From Clostridia bacterium (GTDB lineage Bacteria > Bacillota > Clostridia > Oscillospirales > Butyricicoccaceae): a stretch of DNA of 64,000 nucleotides. Below the pieces are notes generated by a model, which saw nothing but the letters and a program-made list of their open reading frames with translations, ran no database searches and was not told the DNA's origin. The translations under genes were made by a program, and so were the position numbers. This document shows, in pieces, positions 7,544-16,369 of the stretch (positions are counted from its first letter, which is position 1; every line of letters starts with the position of its first letter). The DNA is taken from positions 1 through 64,000 of the forward strand of contig JAQXOO010000009.1 in assembly GCA_029099685.1 (NCBI GenBank), written 5' to 3'.

Positions 7544-7562
7544 ACCTATTAGTAAGATAGGT
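7544..7562 (+). promoter_or_regulatory. Palindromic operator over the transcription start
   Basis: Perfect 6-bp arms ACCTAT / ATAGGT with a 7-nt centre, starting 8 nt after the -10 box. The size and place fit a dimeric repressor such as an Rrf2-family cysteine regulator (CymR-like); which regulator binds is inference. Confidence 0.65.
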
Positions 7563-7586
7563 AGATGCAAAAGGAGGGCCTGCGAA

Positions 7587-7712
7587 ATGCGCCGTTGGTT
7601 TATCGCGCTGCTGAGAAGCAATTTCCGCTGCGGACGAATGCTCAACTCCCGGACTGCCGCTATGGCCGGGGGCTTCGGCGCGCGCCCTGTTTGCCGGGTC
7701 CTTCACAGGTGA
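7587..7712 (+). CDS. 41-residue leader peptide ORF upstream of the sulfhydrylase
   Basis: The ATG at 7587 follows an ideal AGGAGGG at 8-nt spacing, better than most genes in the window. The peptide is basic (Arg-rich) with cysteines at residues 15 and 36 and three internal Met. It lies between the operator and an attenuator-like hairpin, so it may be a regulatory leader peptide or a small protein of its own. I do not recognise a family with certainty. Confidence 0.6.
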   Translation: MRRWFIALLRSNFRCGRMLNSRTAAMAGGFGARPVCRVLHR

Positions 7713-7735
7713 ACCTTCATCAGGCCATATGCAGT

Positions 7736-7764
7736 CCGGGAGCGAACCTCGCCCCGGCTTTTTT
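7736..7764 (+). terminator. Attenuator-like hairpin before the sulfhydrylase gene
   Basis: CCGGG(A)GCGA / TCGC(C)CCGG stem followed by CTTTTTT, 43 bp before the downstream start codon. The sequence GCCGGG at 7693-7698 inside the leader ORF could pair with CCCGGC at 7753-7758, giving an alternative structure. Confidence 0.65.
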
Positions 7765-7807
7765 CATATCCAAAATCCGATTATTTTACATGAAAGAGGT
7801 ATTTACC

Positions 7808-9091
7808 ATGCGTAACTATAAATTTGAGACCCTGCAGATTCACGTCGGCCAGGAACAGCCCGACCCCGCTACCGATGCCCGTGCCGTCCCCATTTATCAG
7901 ACCACGTCCTATGTGTTCCGCAACTCCGCCCACGCCGCCGCCCGGTTCGGTCTGGCGGACGCCGGAAACATCTACGGACGGCTCACCAACTCCACCCAGG
8001 ACGTGCTGGAAAAGCGCATCGCGGCTCTGGAGGGCGGCGTGGCCGCCCTGGCCCTGGCCTCCGGCGCGGCGGCCATCACCTACACCATCCAGGCCCTGGC
8101 CCAGGCCGGAGACCACATCGTGGCTCAAAAGACCATCTACGGCGGCAGCTACAACCTGCTGGCCCACACCCTGCCCCAGTTCGGCGTGACTGCTACCTTT
8201 GTCAACGCTCACGACCTGGCGGAGGTGGAAAACGCCATTCAGCCCAACACCAAGGCCATCTACCTGGAGACCCTGGGCAACCCCAACTCTGATATCCCCG
8301 ACATCGACGCCATCGCTGAAATTGCCCACAAGCACGGCCTGCCCCTGGTCATCGACAACACCTTCGGCACGCCCTACCTGATCCGTCCCATCGAGCACGG
8401 CGCGGACATCGTGGTCCACTCCGCCACCAAGTTCATCGGCGGCCACGGCACCACCCTGGGCGGCATCATTGTGGACGGCGGCAAGTTTGACTGGAAGGCA
8501 AGCGGCAAGTACGCTCCCATCGCAGAGCCCAACCCCAGCTACCACGGCGTCAGCTTTGTGGACGCCGCCGGGCCCGCCGCCTTCGTCACCTACATTCGGG
8601 CCATCCTGCTGCGGGACACCGGCGCCTGCATCTCTCCCTTCAACGCCTTCCTGCTGCTTCAGGGTGTGGAGACGCTTTCCCTGCGCCTGGACCGCCACGC
8701 GGAAAACACCAGGAAGGTGGTGGCGTTCCTGGCAAACCATCCCCAGGTGGAAAAGGTCAACCACCCCAGCCTGCCGGACCACCCCGACCACGCCCTGTAT
8801 GAAAAGTATTTCCCCAATGGCGGCGCGTCCATCTTCACCTTTGAGATCAAGGGCGGCCAGGCGGAGGCCCACAGGTTCATCGACAGCCTGGAGATCTTCT
8901 CCCTGCTGGCCAACGTGGCGGATGTAAAGAGCCTGGTGATCCACCCGGCCACCACCACCCACTCCCAGCTTTCTCCCCAGGAGCTGCTGGACCAGGGCAT
9001 CAAGCCCAACACCATCCGCCTTTCCATCGGCACGGAACACATCGACGACATCATCGCCGATCTGGGAAAGGGCTTCGCAGCCCTGCGGTAA
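7808..9091 (+). CDS. metY: O-acetylhomoserine sulfhydrylase (aminocarboxypropyltransferase)
   Basis: A 427-residue PLP enzyme of the Cys/Met metabolism family. It joins O-acetylhomoserine with sulfide (or methanethiol) to form homocysteine (or methionine). The PLP lysine is Lys208 in [16 protein letters not shown], the Asp that contacts the pyridine nitrogen is in [11 protein letters not shown], and YGRLTNST near residue 56 is the cofactor phosphate site. The start was chosen at 7808 after AGAGGT, giving the standard N-terminus ([10 protein letters not shown]). Regulation is suggested by the upstream palindrome, leader ORF and hairpin. Confidence 0.92.
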   Translation: MRNYKFETLQIHVGQEQPDPATDARAVPIYQTTSYVFRNSAHAAARFGLADAGNIYGRLTNSTQDVLEKRIAALEGGVAALALASGAAAITYTIQALAQAGDHIVAQKTIYGGSYNLLAHTLPQFGVTATFVNAHDLAEVENAIQPNTKAIYLETLGNPNSDIPDIDAIAEIAHKHGLPLVIDNTFGTPYLIRPIEHGADIVVHSATKFIGGHGTTLGGIIVDGGKFDWKASGKYAPIAEPNPSYHGVSFVDAAGPAAFVTYIRAILLRDTGACISPFNAFLLLQGVETLSLRLDRHAENTRKVVAFLANHPQVEKVNHPSLPDHPDHALYEKYFPNGGASIFTFEIKGGQAEAHRFIDSLEIFSLLANVADVKSLVIHPATTTHSQLSPQELLDQGIKPNTIRLSIGTEHIDDIIADLGKGFAALR

Positions 9092-9118
9092 CGCCCGCCC
9101 CCGGGCGCCCGCCGGGCA

Positions 9119-9149
9119 GGGAACAGGGCACGCGCCCTGTTCCTTTTTT
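9119..9149 (+). terminator. Intrinsic terminator
   Basis: GGAACAGGGC / GCCCTGTTCC hairpin with a T6 tract after the sulfhydrylase gene. Confidence 0.9.
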
Positions 9150-9192
9150 GTGCCCCGCCGGCAACTTTTTTTGGCGGGGCACCCCTTTCGCC

Positions 9193-9221
9193 TTGCAAAA
9201 CAGCGGCAAATGGGGTATCAT
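9193..9221 (+). promoter_or_regulatory. Promoter of the membrane protein gene at 9288
   Basis: TTGCAA at 9193-9198 and TATCAT at 9216-9221, 17-bp spacing. Confidence 0.6.
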
Positions 9222-9287
9222 ACCCTCAGTGGAAACATGCGAAAAATATCCGCCCTCGATTTTATGTTTCCGGAAGGAGCGTCCCTT

Positions 9288-9752
9288 TTGAATCAGACTG
9301 TCATGACCATCCTCCAGAGCGCCCTGCTGTCCATGACGCCGGTGCTGGAGCTGCGGGGCGCGCTGCCCTGGGCCATCGCCCGGGGGCTGGACCCCTGGTT
9401 TGCCTATGTCCTGTGCGTGGTATGCAACATGGTGCCCGTGCCCTTTATCCTGCTGTTCATCAACAAGGTACTGGAGTGGATGAGCGGCACCCGGTACTTT
9501 GCGGGCATATCCCGCTGGCTGCTGGAGCGCGCCCGGAAAAAGATGGATGTATATTATAAATATGAGGTACTGGGGCTGTTTATCCTGGTGGCCATCCCCC
9601 TGCCGGGCACCGGCGCCTGGACCGGCGCGCTGGTGGCGGCCCTGATGGGGGTCAAGCTGCGCGCCGCCGTCCCCACCATCGCCCTGGGCGTGGCCGCCGC
9701 GGGGCTGATCATGCTCACCGTGAGCATGGGCGTGGTGTCCGTCCTCGGCTGA
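9288..9752 (+). CDS. Small multidrug export-type membrane protein (COG2426 family)
   Basis: A 154-residue membrane protein with ELRGALPWAIA near the N-terminus, NMVPVPFILLFINKVLEWM and the loop IPLPGTGAWTGALVAALMG. These are typical of the family named putative small multi-drug export protein, whose transport role is poorly established. I place the start at the TTG at 9288-9290, because GGAAGGAG ends 8 nt upstream; the ATG at 9264 lies before that site and the next ATG (9304) is too far. Confidence 0.8.
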   Translation: MNQTVMTILQSALLSMTPVLELRGALPWAIARGLDPWFAYVLCVVCNMVPVPFILLFINKVLEWMSGTRYFAGISRWLLERARKKMDVYYKYEVLGLFILVAIPLPGTGAWTGALVAALMGVKLRAAVPTIALGVAAAGLIMLTVSMGVVSVLG

Positions 9753-9857
9753 TTTCTACAGCATCCCCGCAGACAATGTGATATACTGCAAAGGACCCCG
9801 GAAAGGGAGCCGGCTTGGGCCCGCTTTCCGTTCAGGTCCGGAAAGGAGCGACCGTTT

Positions 9858-10730
9858 ATGTGTAAATTTGCCATCGTCACCGATTCCTGCTGTGACCTGC
9901 CCGCCGGACTGGCCCGGGAAATGGACCTTTCGGTGATCAATCTCTCTGTCCGCGTAGAAGATCAGACTTTTGTAAACCATCTGGACTGGCGGGAGGTCTC
10001 CGCCGGAGATTTTTACGGCCTGCTGCGGGCGCAGAAAAGCTCCTCCACCTCCGCGCCGTCCCTGGGGGACTATCTGCAGGGCCTGGAGCCGCTGCTGGAG
10101 CAGGGCCGGGACGTGCTGGTGCTCAGCTTTTCCTCTGCCCTGAGCAGCACCGCCGCCACCGCCGCCATGGCCGCCCAGGAGCTGGCGGACCGGTATCCCC
10201 AGCGGAAGATCCTGTGCGTGGACAGCCTGTGCGCCTCCCTGGGCCAGGGCCTGTTTGTGCGGCTGGTGTGGGAAAAGCAGCAGGAGGGCTGCACGCTGGA
10301 GGAGGCTGCCGGCTTTGCCCGGGAGCTGGTCCCCCACCTGTGCCACTGGTTCACCGTCAACGACCTGTTCTTCCTCCACCGGGGCGGCCGGGTGAGCAAG
10401 ACCACCGCCGTTTTGGGCAGCGCGCTGCAGATCAAGCCCGTGATGCACGTGGACGATGAGGGCCGCCTCATCAAGATCGGCACCGCCCGGGGCCGGAAGG
10501 GCTCCATCATCGCCCTGAAGGACCACCTGAAGGAGACCATTATCCACCCGGAGGACCAGGTCATTTACATATCCCACGGCGACTGCGAGGCCGAGGCCCG
10601 GCAGCTTGCCGACCTGATCGCCGCGGAGGTCCCGGTAAAAGGCTTCGTATTCAACCACGTGGGACCGGTGATCGGCTCTCATTCCGGTCCGGGTACCATC
10701 GCCCTGTTTCATGTGGGCACCCACCGGTAA
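9858..10730 (+). CDS. DegV family fatty-acid-binding protein
   Basis: The 290 residues begin with FAIVTDSCCDLP and carry SFSSALSSTAATA and FFLHRGGRVSKTTAVLGSALQIKP. These are the conserved EDD-fold motifs of DegV/FakB proteins, which bind a fatty acid and in FakB present it to the kinase FakA. No fakA lies nearby. GGAAAGGAG precedes the start and a terminator follows. Confidence 0.9.
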   Translation: MCKFAIVTDSCCDLPAGLAREMDLSVINLSVRVEDQTFVNHLDWREVSAGDFYGLLRAQKSSSTSAPSLGDYLQGLEPLLEQGRDVLVLSFSSALSSTAATAAMAAQELADRYPQRKILCVDSLCASLGQGLFVRLVWEKQQEGCTLEEAAGFARELVPHLCHWFTVNDLFFLHRGGRVSKTTAVLGSALQIKPVMHVDDEGRLIKIGTARGRKGSIIALKDHLKETIIHPEDQVIYISHGDCEAEARQLADLIAAEVPVKGFVFNHVGPVIGSHSGPGTIALFHVGTHR

Positions 10731-10742
10731 AGCAAGGTTTTT

Positions 10743-10772
10743 GCCCCCGCTGGAAAAAGCGGGGGCTTTTTT
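10743..10772 (+). terminator. Intrinsic terminator
   Basis: GCCCCCGCT / AGCGGGGGC hairpin with a T6 run. Confidence 0.9.
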
Positions 10773-10803
10773 CTGCCTTTCCGGGGAAATCCTGCAAAAA
10801 GAA

Positions 10804-10832
10804 TTGACCTTGGGTGCCCGGGGTGGTATACT
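10804..10832 (+). promoter_or_regulatory. Promoter of the nfnAB operon
   Basis: TTGACC at 10804-10809 and TATACT at 10827-10832 with 17-bp spacing. Confidence 0.75.
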
Positions 10833-10900
10833 GACTGTGTCCAACAAAAGACCAATCATTCGCCAAATACATCAGAATTCAGGAAGGACTGGTACGTTTT

Positions 10901-11743
10901 ATGTATCGCATCGTAACGAAAAAGCCCCTGAACGCCACTGTCACCCTGATGGAGATCGAGGCCCCCATGGTCGCCAAAAAGGCCGAGCCCGGTCAGTTCA
11001 TCATTCTGCGTGTGGACGAAGAGGGCGAGCGCATCCCTCTGACCATCGCCGGCTATGACCGGGAAAAGGGTACTGTTACCATTATTTTCCAGGTGGTGGG
11101 CGCCACCACCGTCAAGCTCAACGCCAAAAACGAAGGCGAGTGCCTGCAGGATTTCGTTGGTCCTCTGGGCAACGCCACCGAGACCAAGGGTCTGAAGAAG
11201 GTCGCCGTGGTGGGCGGCGGCGTGGGCTGCGCCATCGCGCTCCCCGTGGCTCAGAAGCTGCACGCCGAGGGCTGTGAGGTCCACTCCGTCATCGGCTTCC
11301 GCTCCAAGGAGATCGTGATCCTGGAGGATGAGTTCCGCGCCTGCTCCAGCAAGCTCAAGCTGATGACTGATGACGGTACTTACGGCGAAAAGGGCCTGGT
11401 CACCGACGCGCTGGAGGCCCTTATCAAGGAAGGCAACCAGTATGACGAGGTCATCGCCATCGGCCCCCTGGTGATGATGAAGTTCGTCACCCTGACCACC
11501 AAGAAATATGACATCCCCACCGTTGTCTCCATGAGCCCCATCATGGTGGACGGCACCGGTATGTGCGGCGGCTGCCGCCTGACCGTGGGCGGCGAGACCA
11601 AGTTCGCCTGCGTGGACGGCCCCGACTTCGACGGCTTCAAGGTGGACTTTGACGAGGCCATCTCCCGCGGCGCCATCTATAAGGAATTTGAGCGCCACGC
11701 CTATGACGAAGCCTGCAACCTGTTCAAGAAGGAGGTCAAATAA
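10901..11743 (+). CDS. nfnA: NfnA-type flavoprotein: ferredoxin-NAD(P) reductase-like subunit
   Basis: The 280 residues contain an FAD-binding beta-barrel (GQFIILRV near residue 31, ERIPLTIAGYD), an NAD-binding domain with VAVVGGGVGCAIALP (about 105-119) and a C-terminal 2Fe-2S loop GMCGGCRLTVGG...FACVDGPDFDG. This is the layout of sulfide dehydrogenase beta / NfnA subunits. With NfnB it couples NADH, ferredoxin and NADP by flavin-based electron bifurcation. The two genes are separated by 2 bp. SudB is the equivalent name for the same family. Confidence 0.88.
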   Translation: MYRIVTKKPLNATVTLMEIEAPMVAKKAEPGQFIILRVDEEGERIPLTIAGYDREKGTVTIIFQVVGATTVKLNAKNEGECLQDFVGPLGNATETKGLKKVAVVGGGVGCAIALPVAQKLHAEGCEVHSVIGFRSKEIVILEDEFRACSSKLKLMTDDGTYGEKGLVTDALEALIKEGNQYDEVIAIGPLVMMKFVTLTTKKYDIPTVVSMSPIMVDGTGMCGGCRLTVGGETKFACVDGPDFDGFKVDFDEAISRGAIYKEFERHAYDEACNLFKKEVK

Positions 11744-11745
11744 CC

Positions 11746-13158
11746 ATGGCCGATATGAAGATGCCCCGCCACGCCATGCCCGCTCAGGAGCCCGACGTGC
11801 GGAATAAGAATTTCAGCGAGGTAGCCTTGGGCTACACCAAGGAGATGGCCATGGAAGAGGCCACCCGCTGCCTGGGCTGCCCCAAGATGCCCTGCAAAAA
11901 CGGATGCCCCGTCCAGATCAACATCCCCGATTTCATCGCCAAGGTAGCTGAGGGCGACTTTGAAGCCGCCTATCAGATCATCAACAAGACCTCCTCTCTG
12001 CCCGCCGTCTGCGGCCGTGTCTGCCCCCAGGAGAACCAGTGCGAAAAGTACTGCGTCCGGGGCGTGAAGGGCGAGCCCGTGGCCATCGGCCGTCTGGAGC
12101 GCTTTGTGGCCGACTGGCACAATGCCAACGCCACCCAGCCCCCCAAGAAGCCCGCTTCCAACGGTCACAAGGTGGCCATCATCGGTTCCGGCCCTGCCGG
12201 CCTGACCTGCGCCGGCGACCTGGCCAAGCTGGGCTATGAGGTCACCGTGTTCGAGGCTCTCCACAAGGCCGGCGGCGTTCTGGTCTACGGCATCCCCGAG
12301 TTCCGTCTGCCCAAGGCCATTGTCCAGAAGGAAGTGGACACTCTGAAGCAGCTGGGCGTGGATGTGGCCGTCAACACCGTGGTGGGCAAGACCATCACCA
12401 TCGACGAGCTGATGGGCGAGATGGGCTTCGAGGCCGTGTTCATCGGCTCCGGCGCCGGTCTGCCCAAGTTCATGAACATCCCCGGTGAGAACCTGCAGGG
12501 CGTGTACTCCGCCAACGAGTTCCTGACCCGCATCAACCTGATGAAGGCCTACCGCGAGGGCGCCGACACCCCCATCAAGCACAGCCTGAAGGTGGCTGTG
12601 GTGGGCGGCGGCAACGTGGCTATGGACGCCGCCCGCTGCGCCAAGCGTCTGGGCGCCGATGTACACATCGTCTACCGCCGCTCCATGGAGGAGCTGCCCG
12701 CTCGTCATGAGGAAGTGGAGCACGCCGAGGAGGAGGGCATCATCTTCGACACCCTCACCAATCCCGTGGAGATCCTGGGCTACCACAATCCCGATGACAA
12801 GCGCGATCCCAAAAACGGTTCCGTCCGGGGCATCCGCTGCATCCGGATGGAGCTGGGCGAGCCCGATGAAAAGGGCCGCCGCCGTCCCATCGAGATCCCC
12901 GGCAGCGAGTTCGACATGGAGATGGACTGCGTCATCATGGCTCTGGGCACCAACCCCAACCCCCTCATCAAGAACACCACCAAGGGGCTGGAGGTCAACA
13001 AGCACGGCGGCATCATCGTGGATGAGAACGCCCTGACCTCCCGCGAGGGCGTTTACGCCGGCGGCGACGCCGTCACCGGCGCTGCGACCGTCATTCTGGC
13101 CATGGGCGCCGGCAAGCAGGCCGCCGCTGCCATCGACGAGTATCTGCAGAAGAAGTAA
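11746..13158 (+). CDS. nfnB: NfnB / GltD-like NADPH-dependent oxidoreductase
   Basis: The 470 residues begin with an adrenodoxin-reductase-type iron-sulfur region: cysteines 42, 45, 50, 54 (CLGCPKMPCKNGC) and 89, 93, 99, 103 (CGRVCPQENQCEKYC). They bind two 4Fe-4S clusters. FAD (VAIIGSGPAGLTCAGDLAKL) and NADPH (VAVVGGGNVAMDAARCAKRL) sites follow. Automatic annotation often calls this glutamate synthase small subunit (gltA/gltD), but the adjacent NfnA and the absence of a large GltB subunit favour the Nfn complex. Confidence 0.88.
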   Translation: MADMKMPRHAMPAQEPDVRNKNFSEVALGYTKEMAMEEATRCLGCPKMPCKNGCPVQINIPDFIAKVAEGDFEAAYQIINKTSSLPAVCGRVCPQENQCEKYCVRGVKGEPVAIGRLERFVADWHNANATQPPKKPASNGHKVAIIGSGPAGLTCAGDLAKLGYEVTVFEALHKAGGVLVYGIPEFRLPKAIVQKEVDTLKQLGVDVAVNTVVGKTITIDELMGEMGFEAVFIGSGAGLPKFMNIPGENLQGVYSANEFLTRINLMKAYREGADTPIKHSLKVAVVGGGNVAMDAARCAKRLGADVHIVYRRSMEELPARHEEVEHAEEEGIIFDTLTNPVEILGYHNPDDKRDPKNGSVRGIRCIRMELGEPDEKGRRRPIEIPGSEFDMEMDCVIMALGTNPNPLIKNTTKGLEVNKHGGIIVDENALTSREGVYAGGDAVTGAATVILAMGAGKQAAAAIDEYLQKK

Positions 13159-13172
13159 ACATTGCCTTACAC

Positions 13173-13209
13173 AAAAAAAGTGTCCCGGATGTTCCGGGAC
13201 ACTTTTTTA
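13173..13209. terminator. Bidirectional terminator
   Basis: AAAAAAAGTGTCCCGG / CCGGGACACTTTTTT hairpin with A and T tracts on both sides; serves nfnB and the converging pseudogene. Confidence 0.92.
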
Positions 13210-13784
13210 GTGCAAATTTGCTGATTCTGCTTTTGCAGCTTGGTATATTTGCTCAAAAGTCATATTCTTCGTGAAGTTTTCGACGCTTCCCGCATCGATC
13301 GTTACCGCTATTTTTTGGTCGCTGCCCGCGACAGTGCCTTGCAAGGAAAAAGGAACATCCCGCTCTAACAGATTAGATTGTAATTCTGCGCTGCTGTCTT
13401 CACCTTTTTTGATTGCTGAAGGCTCTCCCGCCCCATAATAGTGACCGCTGTTTTCGCTGTAATTCAAAAACAGAAGATATTCTGTCTCCAACTCTGGTTC
13501 TATAAACCGGGGATCTACATAGGTATAGTCTGCAGCCTTGGAACGATAACTCCTTGTCGTTGAATAAGGAATACTGATTTCTATAGATTCCTCCATTCCT
13601 TCACCTTTGAGCACCTCCTGCACACAAAAACGATAAATCCGGCCAATATGCTGCGAGCCAACCAAGAAGATTCCAATCTGTTTGCTGATCTTGAAGAATA
13701 CAGGATACTGACATCCGCCGCTGACTCCCAGTCATCTATTGCCGTAGACCATGCTGTACGGTGGACAGTACCCAAGGTTTGCAA
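13207..13784 (-). pseudogene. Frameshifted remnant of an unknown protein gene
   Basis: Two overlapping minus-strand frames make one reading when joined near 13,620-13,670. The upstream part contains STAIDDWESAADVSILYSS and the downstream part VGSQHIGRIYRFCVQEVLKG through to the stop at 13207. The downstream frame has no ribosome site (its nominal start is a TTG inside the protein), and upstream extensions meet stops. Its AT content is higher than its surroundings, which fits a decaying acquired gene. The family is not recognised. Confidence 0.55.
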
Positions 13785-13871
13785 ATTATCACCCCAAATA
13801 AAGTTCGTCCAATTTTTTCCAGGCGAAAATCCCTATGTTCATATGCCAATACTATATATTAGTTAAAATGT

Positions 13872-13902
13872 ACAAAAAGGCCGTCTTTCGACGGTCTTTT
13901 TA
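13872..13902. terminator. Bidirectional terminator
   Basis: AAAAAGGCCGTC TTTC GACGGTCTTTTT hairpin between the decayed gene and the 3' end of the yggS-like gene. Confidence 0.85.
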
Positions 13903-13913
13903 CTGTTTGGCAA

Positions 13914-14639
13914 TTAACCTCTGTTGGGATAATCCCGCTCGCCATAGATGGCGGTGCCTACACGGACGAGGGTGGCGCCCTCTAAAATGGCGGCCTCGTA
14001 GCTGCCGCTCATACCCATGGACAGGATGTCCAGATCGGCGTTTTCATACTTGCGGGCCTTGGCCTGCTCCAGCAGCTCCCGCAGCATGGCAAAGTACCGG
14101 CGGCTCTCCGGCCCGTTGTCAAAGGCAGGGGGGATGGCCATCAGACCTCGAACATGGACATGTTCCAGCCCGGCGGCCCGCTCCAGCATGGGCCAAAGGT
14201 CCTCGGCAGCGGCGCCGGTCTTGGTGACCTCGCCGCCGATGTTCAGCTCCAGCAGGATCTCCTGGCGCAGGGCCTGCTTGCCGGCCTCCTTGTCGATGGC
14301 CTCCAGCAGGCGGATACTGTCCACGCTCTGAATGATATCCGCCCGGCCCACCACCTTTTTCACCTTATTGGTCTGCAGGTGGCCGATAAAATGCACCGGC
14401 TTGTTCAGATAGGCCCCGGCGTCGCTGTTGGTCACCAGCTCCTGCATATGGTTCTCGCCGAACAGGTCCACCGGCAGGGCCGCGCTGTCCCGGATGGTGT
14501 CCGGGGTGCGGGTCTTGCACACGGCGCAAAGCAAAATATCCGCCGGGTCGCGCCCGGCGGTTTTTGCGGCCTGTTCCATGCGGCGGCGGACTTCCGCCAC
14601 CGCCTCCGCCATACGGCGGGCGTCAAAGGCCTGGGCCAT
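13914..14639 (-). CDS. YggS/PLPBP family pyridoxal phosphate homeostasis protein
   Basis: A 241-residue, single-domain alanine-racemase-fold protein. The PLP lysine is in LLCAVCKTRTPDTI; FGENHMQEL, HFIGHLQTNKVKKVV and LSMGMSGSYEAAILEGATLVRVGTAIYG are the conserved family blocks. These proteins keep free PLP balanced and have no known catalytic activity. I start at the ATG at 14639 (GGAGATG upstream) rather than the longer open frame. It lies 2 bp downstream of the TIGR01440 gene. Confidence 0.9.
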   Translation of the reverse strand: MAQAFDARRMAEAVAEVRRRMEQAAKTAGRDPADILLCAVCKTRTPDTIRDSAALPVDLFGENHMQELVTNSDAGAYLNKPVHFIGHLQTNKVKKVVGRADIIQSVDSIRLLEAIDKEAGKQALRQEILLELNIGGEVTKTGAAAEDLWPMLERAAGLEHVHVRGLMAIPPAFDNGPESRRYFAMLRELLEQAKARKYENADLDILSMGMSGSYEAAILEGATLVRVGTAIYGERDYPNRG

Positions 14640-14641
14640 GG

Positions 14642-15187
14642 TCACATCTCCTGATAGACCGCCCGGGAGCCGCCCACATACTTGGGACGGGTGCGGGCGC
14701 ACAGGATATTGGCCTCGCCGATCTGCTTCAGACTGACCCGGACAGGCACGGCCACCCGGCGCAGATGCATTCCGATGAGGGTTCCGCCGATATCCAGGCC
14801 GGCGTCGGCCACGATGGTCTCCACCGCCACGGGATCCCGGAAGTTCTTCCAGGCGGTGACGGCAAAGGAGCCGCCGGCATGGGGCTGGGGTATGACATTG
14901 ACGATCTCAAAGCCCCGGGCCTCAGCCACCTCCCGCTCCACGATGAGGGAGCGGTTCAGGTGCTCGCAGCACTGGACAGCCAGCTGGATACCCTTTTGCT
15001 GCAGGACCGGATAAATACCCGCGAAGGCAGCCTCCGCGGCCTCCATGGAGGAGCCTTTGCCGATGCGCTGCCCCACCATCTCGCTGGAGGAGCAGCCGAT
15101 CACCAGAAGCTGGCCGGGCTTCAGCTTTGCCTGGTCCAGCAGCTCGGTGATCACGGTACGGGCCTGCTCTGTGATCTGTTCATACAT
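14642..15187 (-). CDS. TIGR01440/UPF0340 family protein (YwlG-like)
   Basis: The 181 residues match the YwlG family by length and by the blocks VIGCSSSEMVGQRIGK, AVQCCEHLNRSL, PQPHAGGSFAVTAW and GGTLIGMHLRRVAVPVR. Biochemical function is unknown. It forms an operon with the ECF S component upstream and yggS downstream. Confidence 0.85.
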   Translation of the reverse strand: MYEQITEQARTVITELLDQAKLKPGQLLVIGCSSSEMVGQRIGKGSSMEAAEAAFAGIYPVLQQKGIQLAVQCCEHLNRSLIVEREVAEARGFEIVNVIPQPHAGGSFAVTAWKNFRDPVAVETIVADAGLDIGGTLIGMHLRRVAVPVRVSLKQIGEANILCARTRPKYVGGSRAVYQEM

Positions 15188-15196
15188 GAAACATCA

Positions 15197-15730
15197 TCAA
15201 CCTTTCCAGAACCGTTCGCGCAGGGCCGGCACGCGGTACAGCAGCCGGAACAGCACGACGGAGATAATCACGCCCATAAGACCCTGCATCAGGTCGGCGG
15301 GGATGCCGGCGGCAGCGCCGATGCCCGCGCCCAGAACGGTGGCCTTATAGACAAAATAACCCAGGGCCATGAACACCTCCGCCGGGACGGTGCAGCACAC
15401 CAGCCGGAGGATGGAAGGCTCCTGACCCTTCTTATAAAACATACGCAGCAGCAGGCAGGCGATCAGCGCCACGCCGCCCTTGATGAGGAAGGTGCCGGGG
15501 ACATAGTAGCCGTAGCCGGACAGCAGGTCCGCCAGCGCCGGTCCGAGACCGCCCGCGACGAAGCCGTAGACCGGGCCCAGGATAAAGCCCGCCAGGATGA
15601 CGACGGCGTCGCCCAGGTTCACGTAGCCGGTGACGGTGGGCACCTGAATGATGATGGTGGCAACATAGCCCAGCGCCACAAACAGCGCGGACAGGATCAG
15701 CTTTTCCAGGGTGTTGTTCCGTGTTTTCAT
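15197..15730 (-). CDS. ECF transporter S component
   Basis: A 177-residue hydrophobic protein with about five to six helices. The motifs LSALFVALGYV, LGDAVVILAGFILGPVYGFVAGGLGPALADLL and LMQGLMGVIISVVLF are typical of substrate-binding S units of energy-coupling factor vitamin importers. AGGAGAC precedes the ATG at 15730. No EcfA/EcfT genes are in the window, so it must use a shared module. The vitamin is not identifiable; cotranscription with a PLP homeostasis gene would fit a B6-type substrate, which is speculation. Confidence 0.83.
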   Translation of the reverse strand: MKTRNNTLEKLILSALFVALGYVATIIIQVPTVTGYVNLGDAVVILAGFILGPVYGFVAGGLGPALADLLSGYGYYVPGTFLIKGGVALIACLLLRMFYKKGQEPSILRLVCCTVPAEVFMALGYFVYKATVLGAGIGAAAGIPADLMQGLMGVIISVVLFRLLYRVPALRERFWKG

Positions 15731-15941
15731 AAATGACAGTCTCCTTTGTTTGGTACTGCCTTTATGATAGCGCATTCTGACCCGGAATAAAGTGCCACTT
15801 TAAGAAAATATCATAAGGTCAGTTTGCGGGGACCGCCCCGGGGCCGTCCTTCGAAAACAGCCGTCCCGCCAAAGCGGGCCGCTGCGCTGCCAGTATTGTA
15901 CCACATTCGCTCCGGTTTCGCAACGGGGGAGGGGCGGCAAG

Positions 15942-15970
15942 TTGACAGATGTTTGCCCCCATGATAGTAT
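15942..15970 (+). promoter_or_regulatory. Promoter of lrgAB
   Basis: TTGACA at 15942-15947 with TAGTAT at 15965-15970, 17-bp spacing. Confidence 0.65.
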
Positions 15971-16009
15971 GGAGCAGGCGGTTTTCCGCCGAAAAGGAGG
16001 CTTCTTCCC

Positions 16010-16369
16010 TTGAACTATCTGAAACAATTCGCCGTGATCCTGGGGGTCTGCCTGCTGGGCGAGGGCCTGCGCTGGCTGCTGCCGCTGCCCATTCCCGCCA
16101 GCATCTACGGCCTGGCGCTGATGCTGCTTTTGCTGGTCTCCCGCTTGGTGAAGCTGGAGCAGGTGGAGAACGCGGCGGATTTTCTCATCCAGATCATGAC
16201 GCCCATGTTCATCCCGGCGGCGGTGGGACTGATGGACCAATTTCAGAGCCTGCGGGCCATCCTGCTGCCCTTTTTGGTCATCAACCTGGTGGGATTGGTG
16301 GTCACCTTTGCCGTCACCGGGCGGGTGACGCAGTTTTTCCTCCGCAGGGAAAAGGGGGCGAAAAAATGA
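16010..16369 (+). CDS. lrgA: LrgA/CidA family holin-like protein
   Basis: A 119-residue membrane protein with the signature IPASIYGLALMLLLL, LIQIMTPMFIPAAVGLMDQF and four predicted helices. The start is the TTG at 16010, dictated by AAAAGGAGG nine bases upstream; no ATG fits. Family members act with LrgB in murein hydrolase control and, in some species, pyruvate uptake. The stop overlaps the lrgB start (ATGA). Confidence 0.88.
   Translation: MNYLKQFAVILGVCLLGEGLRWLLPLPIPASIYGLALMLLLLVSRLVKLEQVENAADFLIQIMTPMFIPAAVGLMDQFQSLRAILLPFLVINLVGLVVTFAVTGRVTQFFLRREKGAKK

Noticed and set aside
11746..13158. Glutamate synthase small subunit
   Set aside because: No GltB large subunit is present and the gene is coupled to an NfnA-type flavoprotein, so NfnB is the better call.
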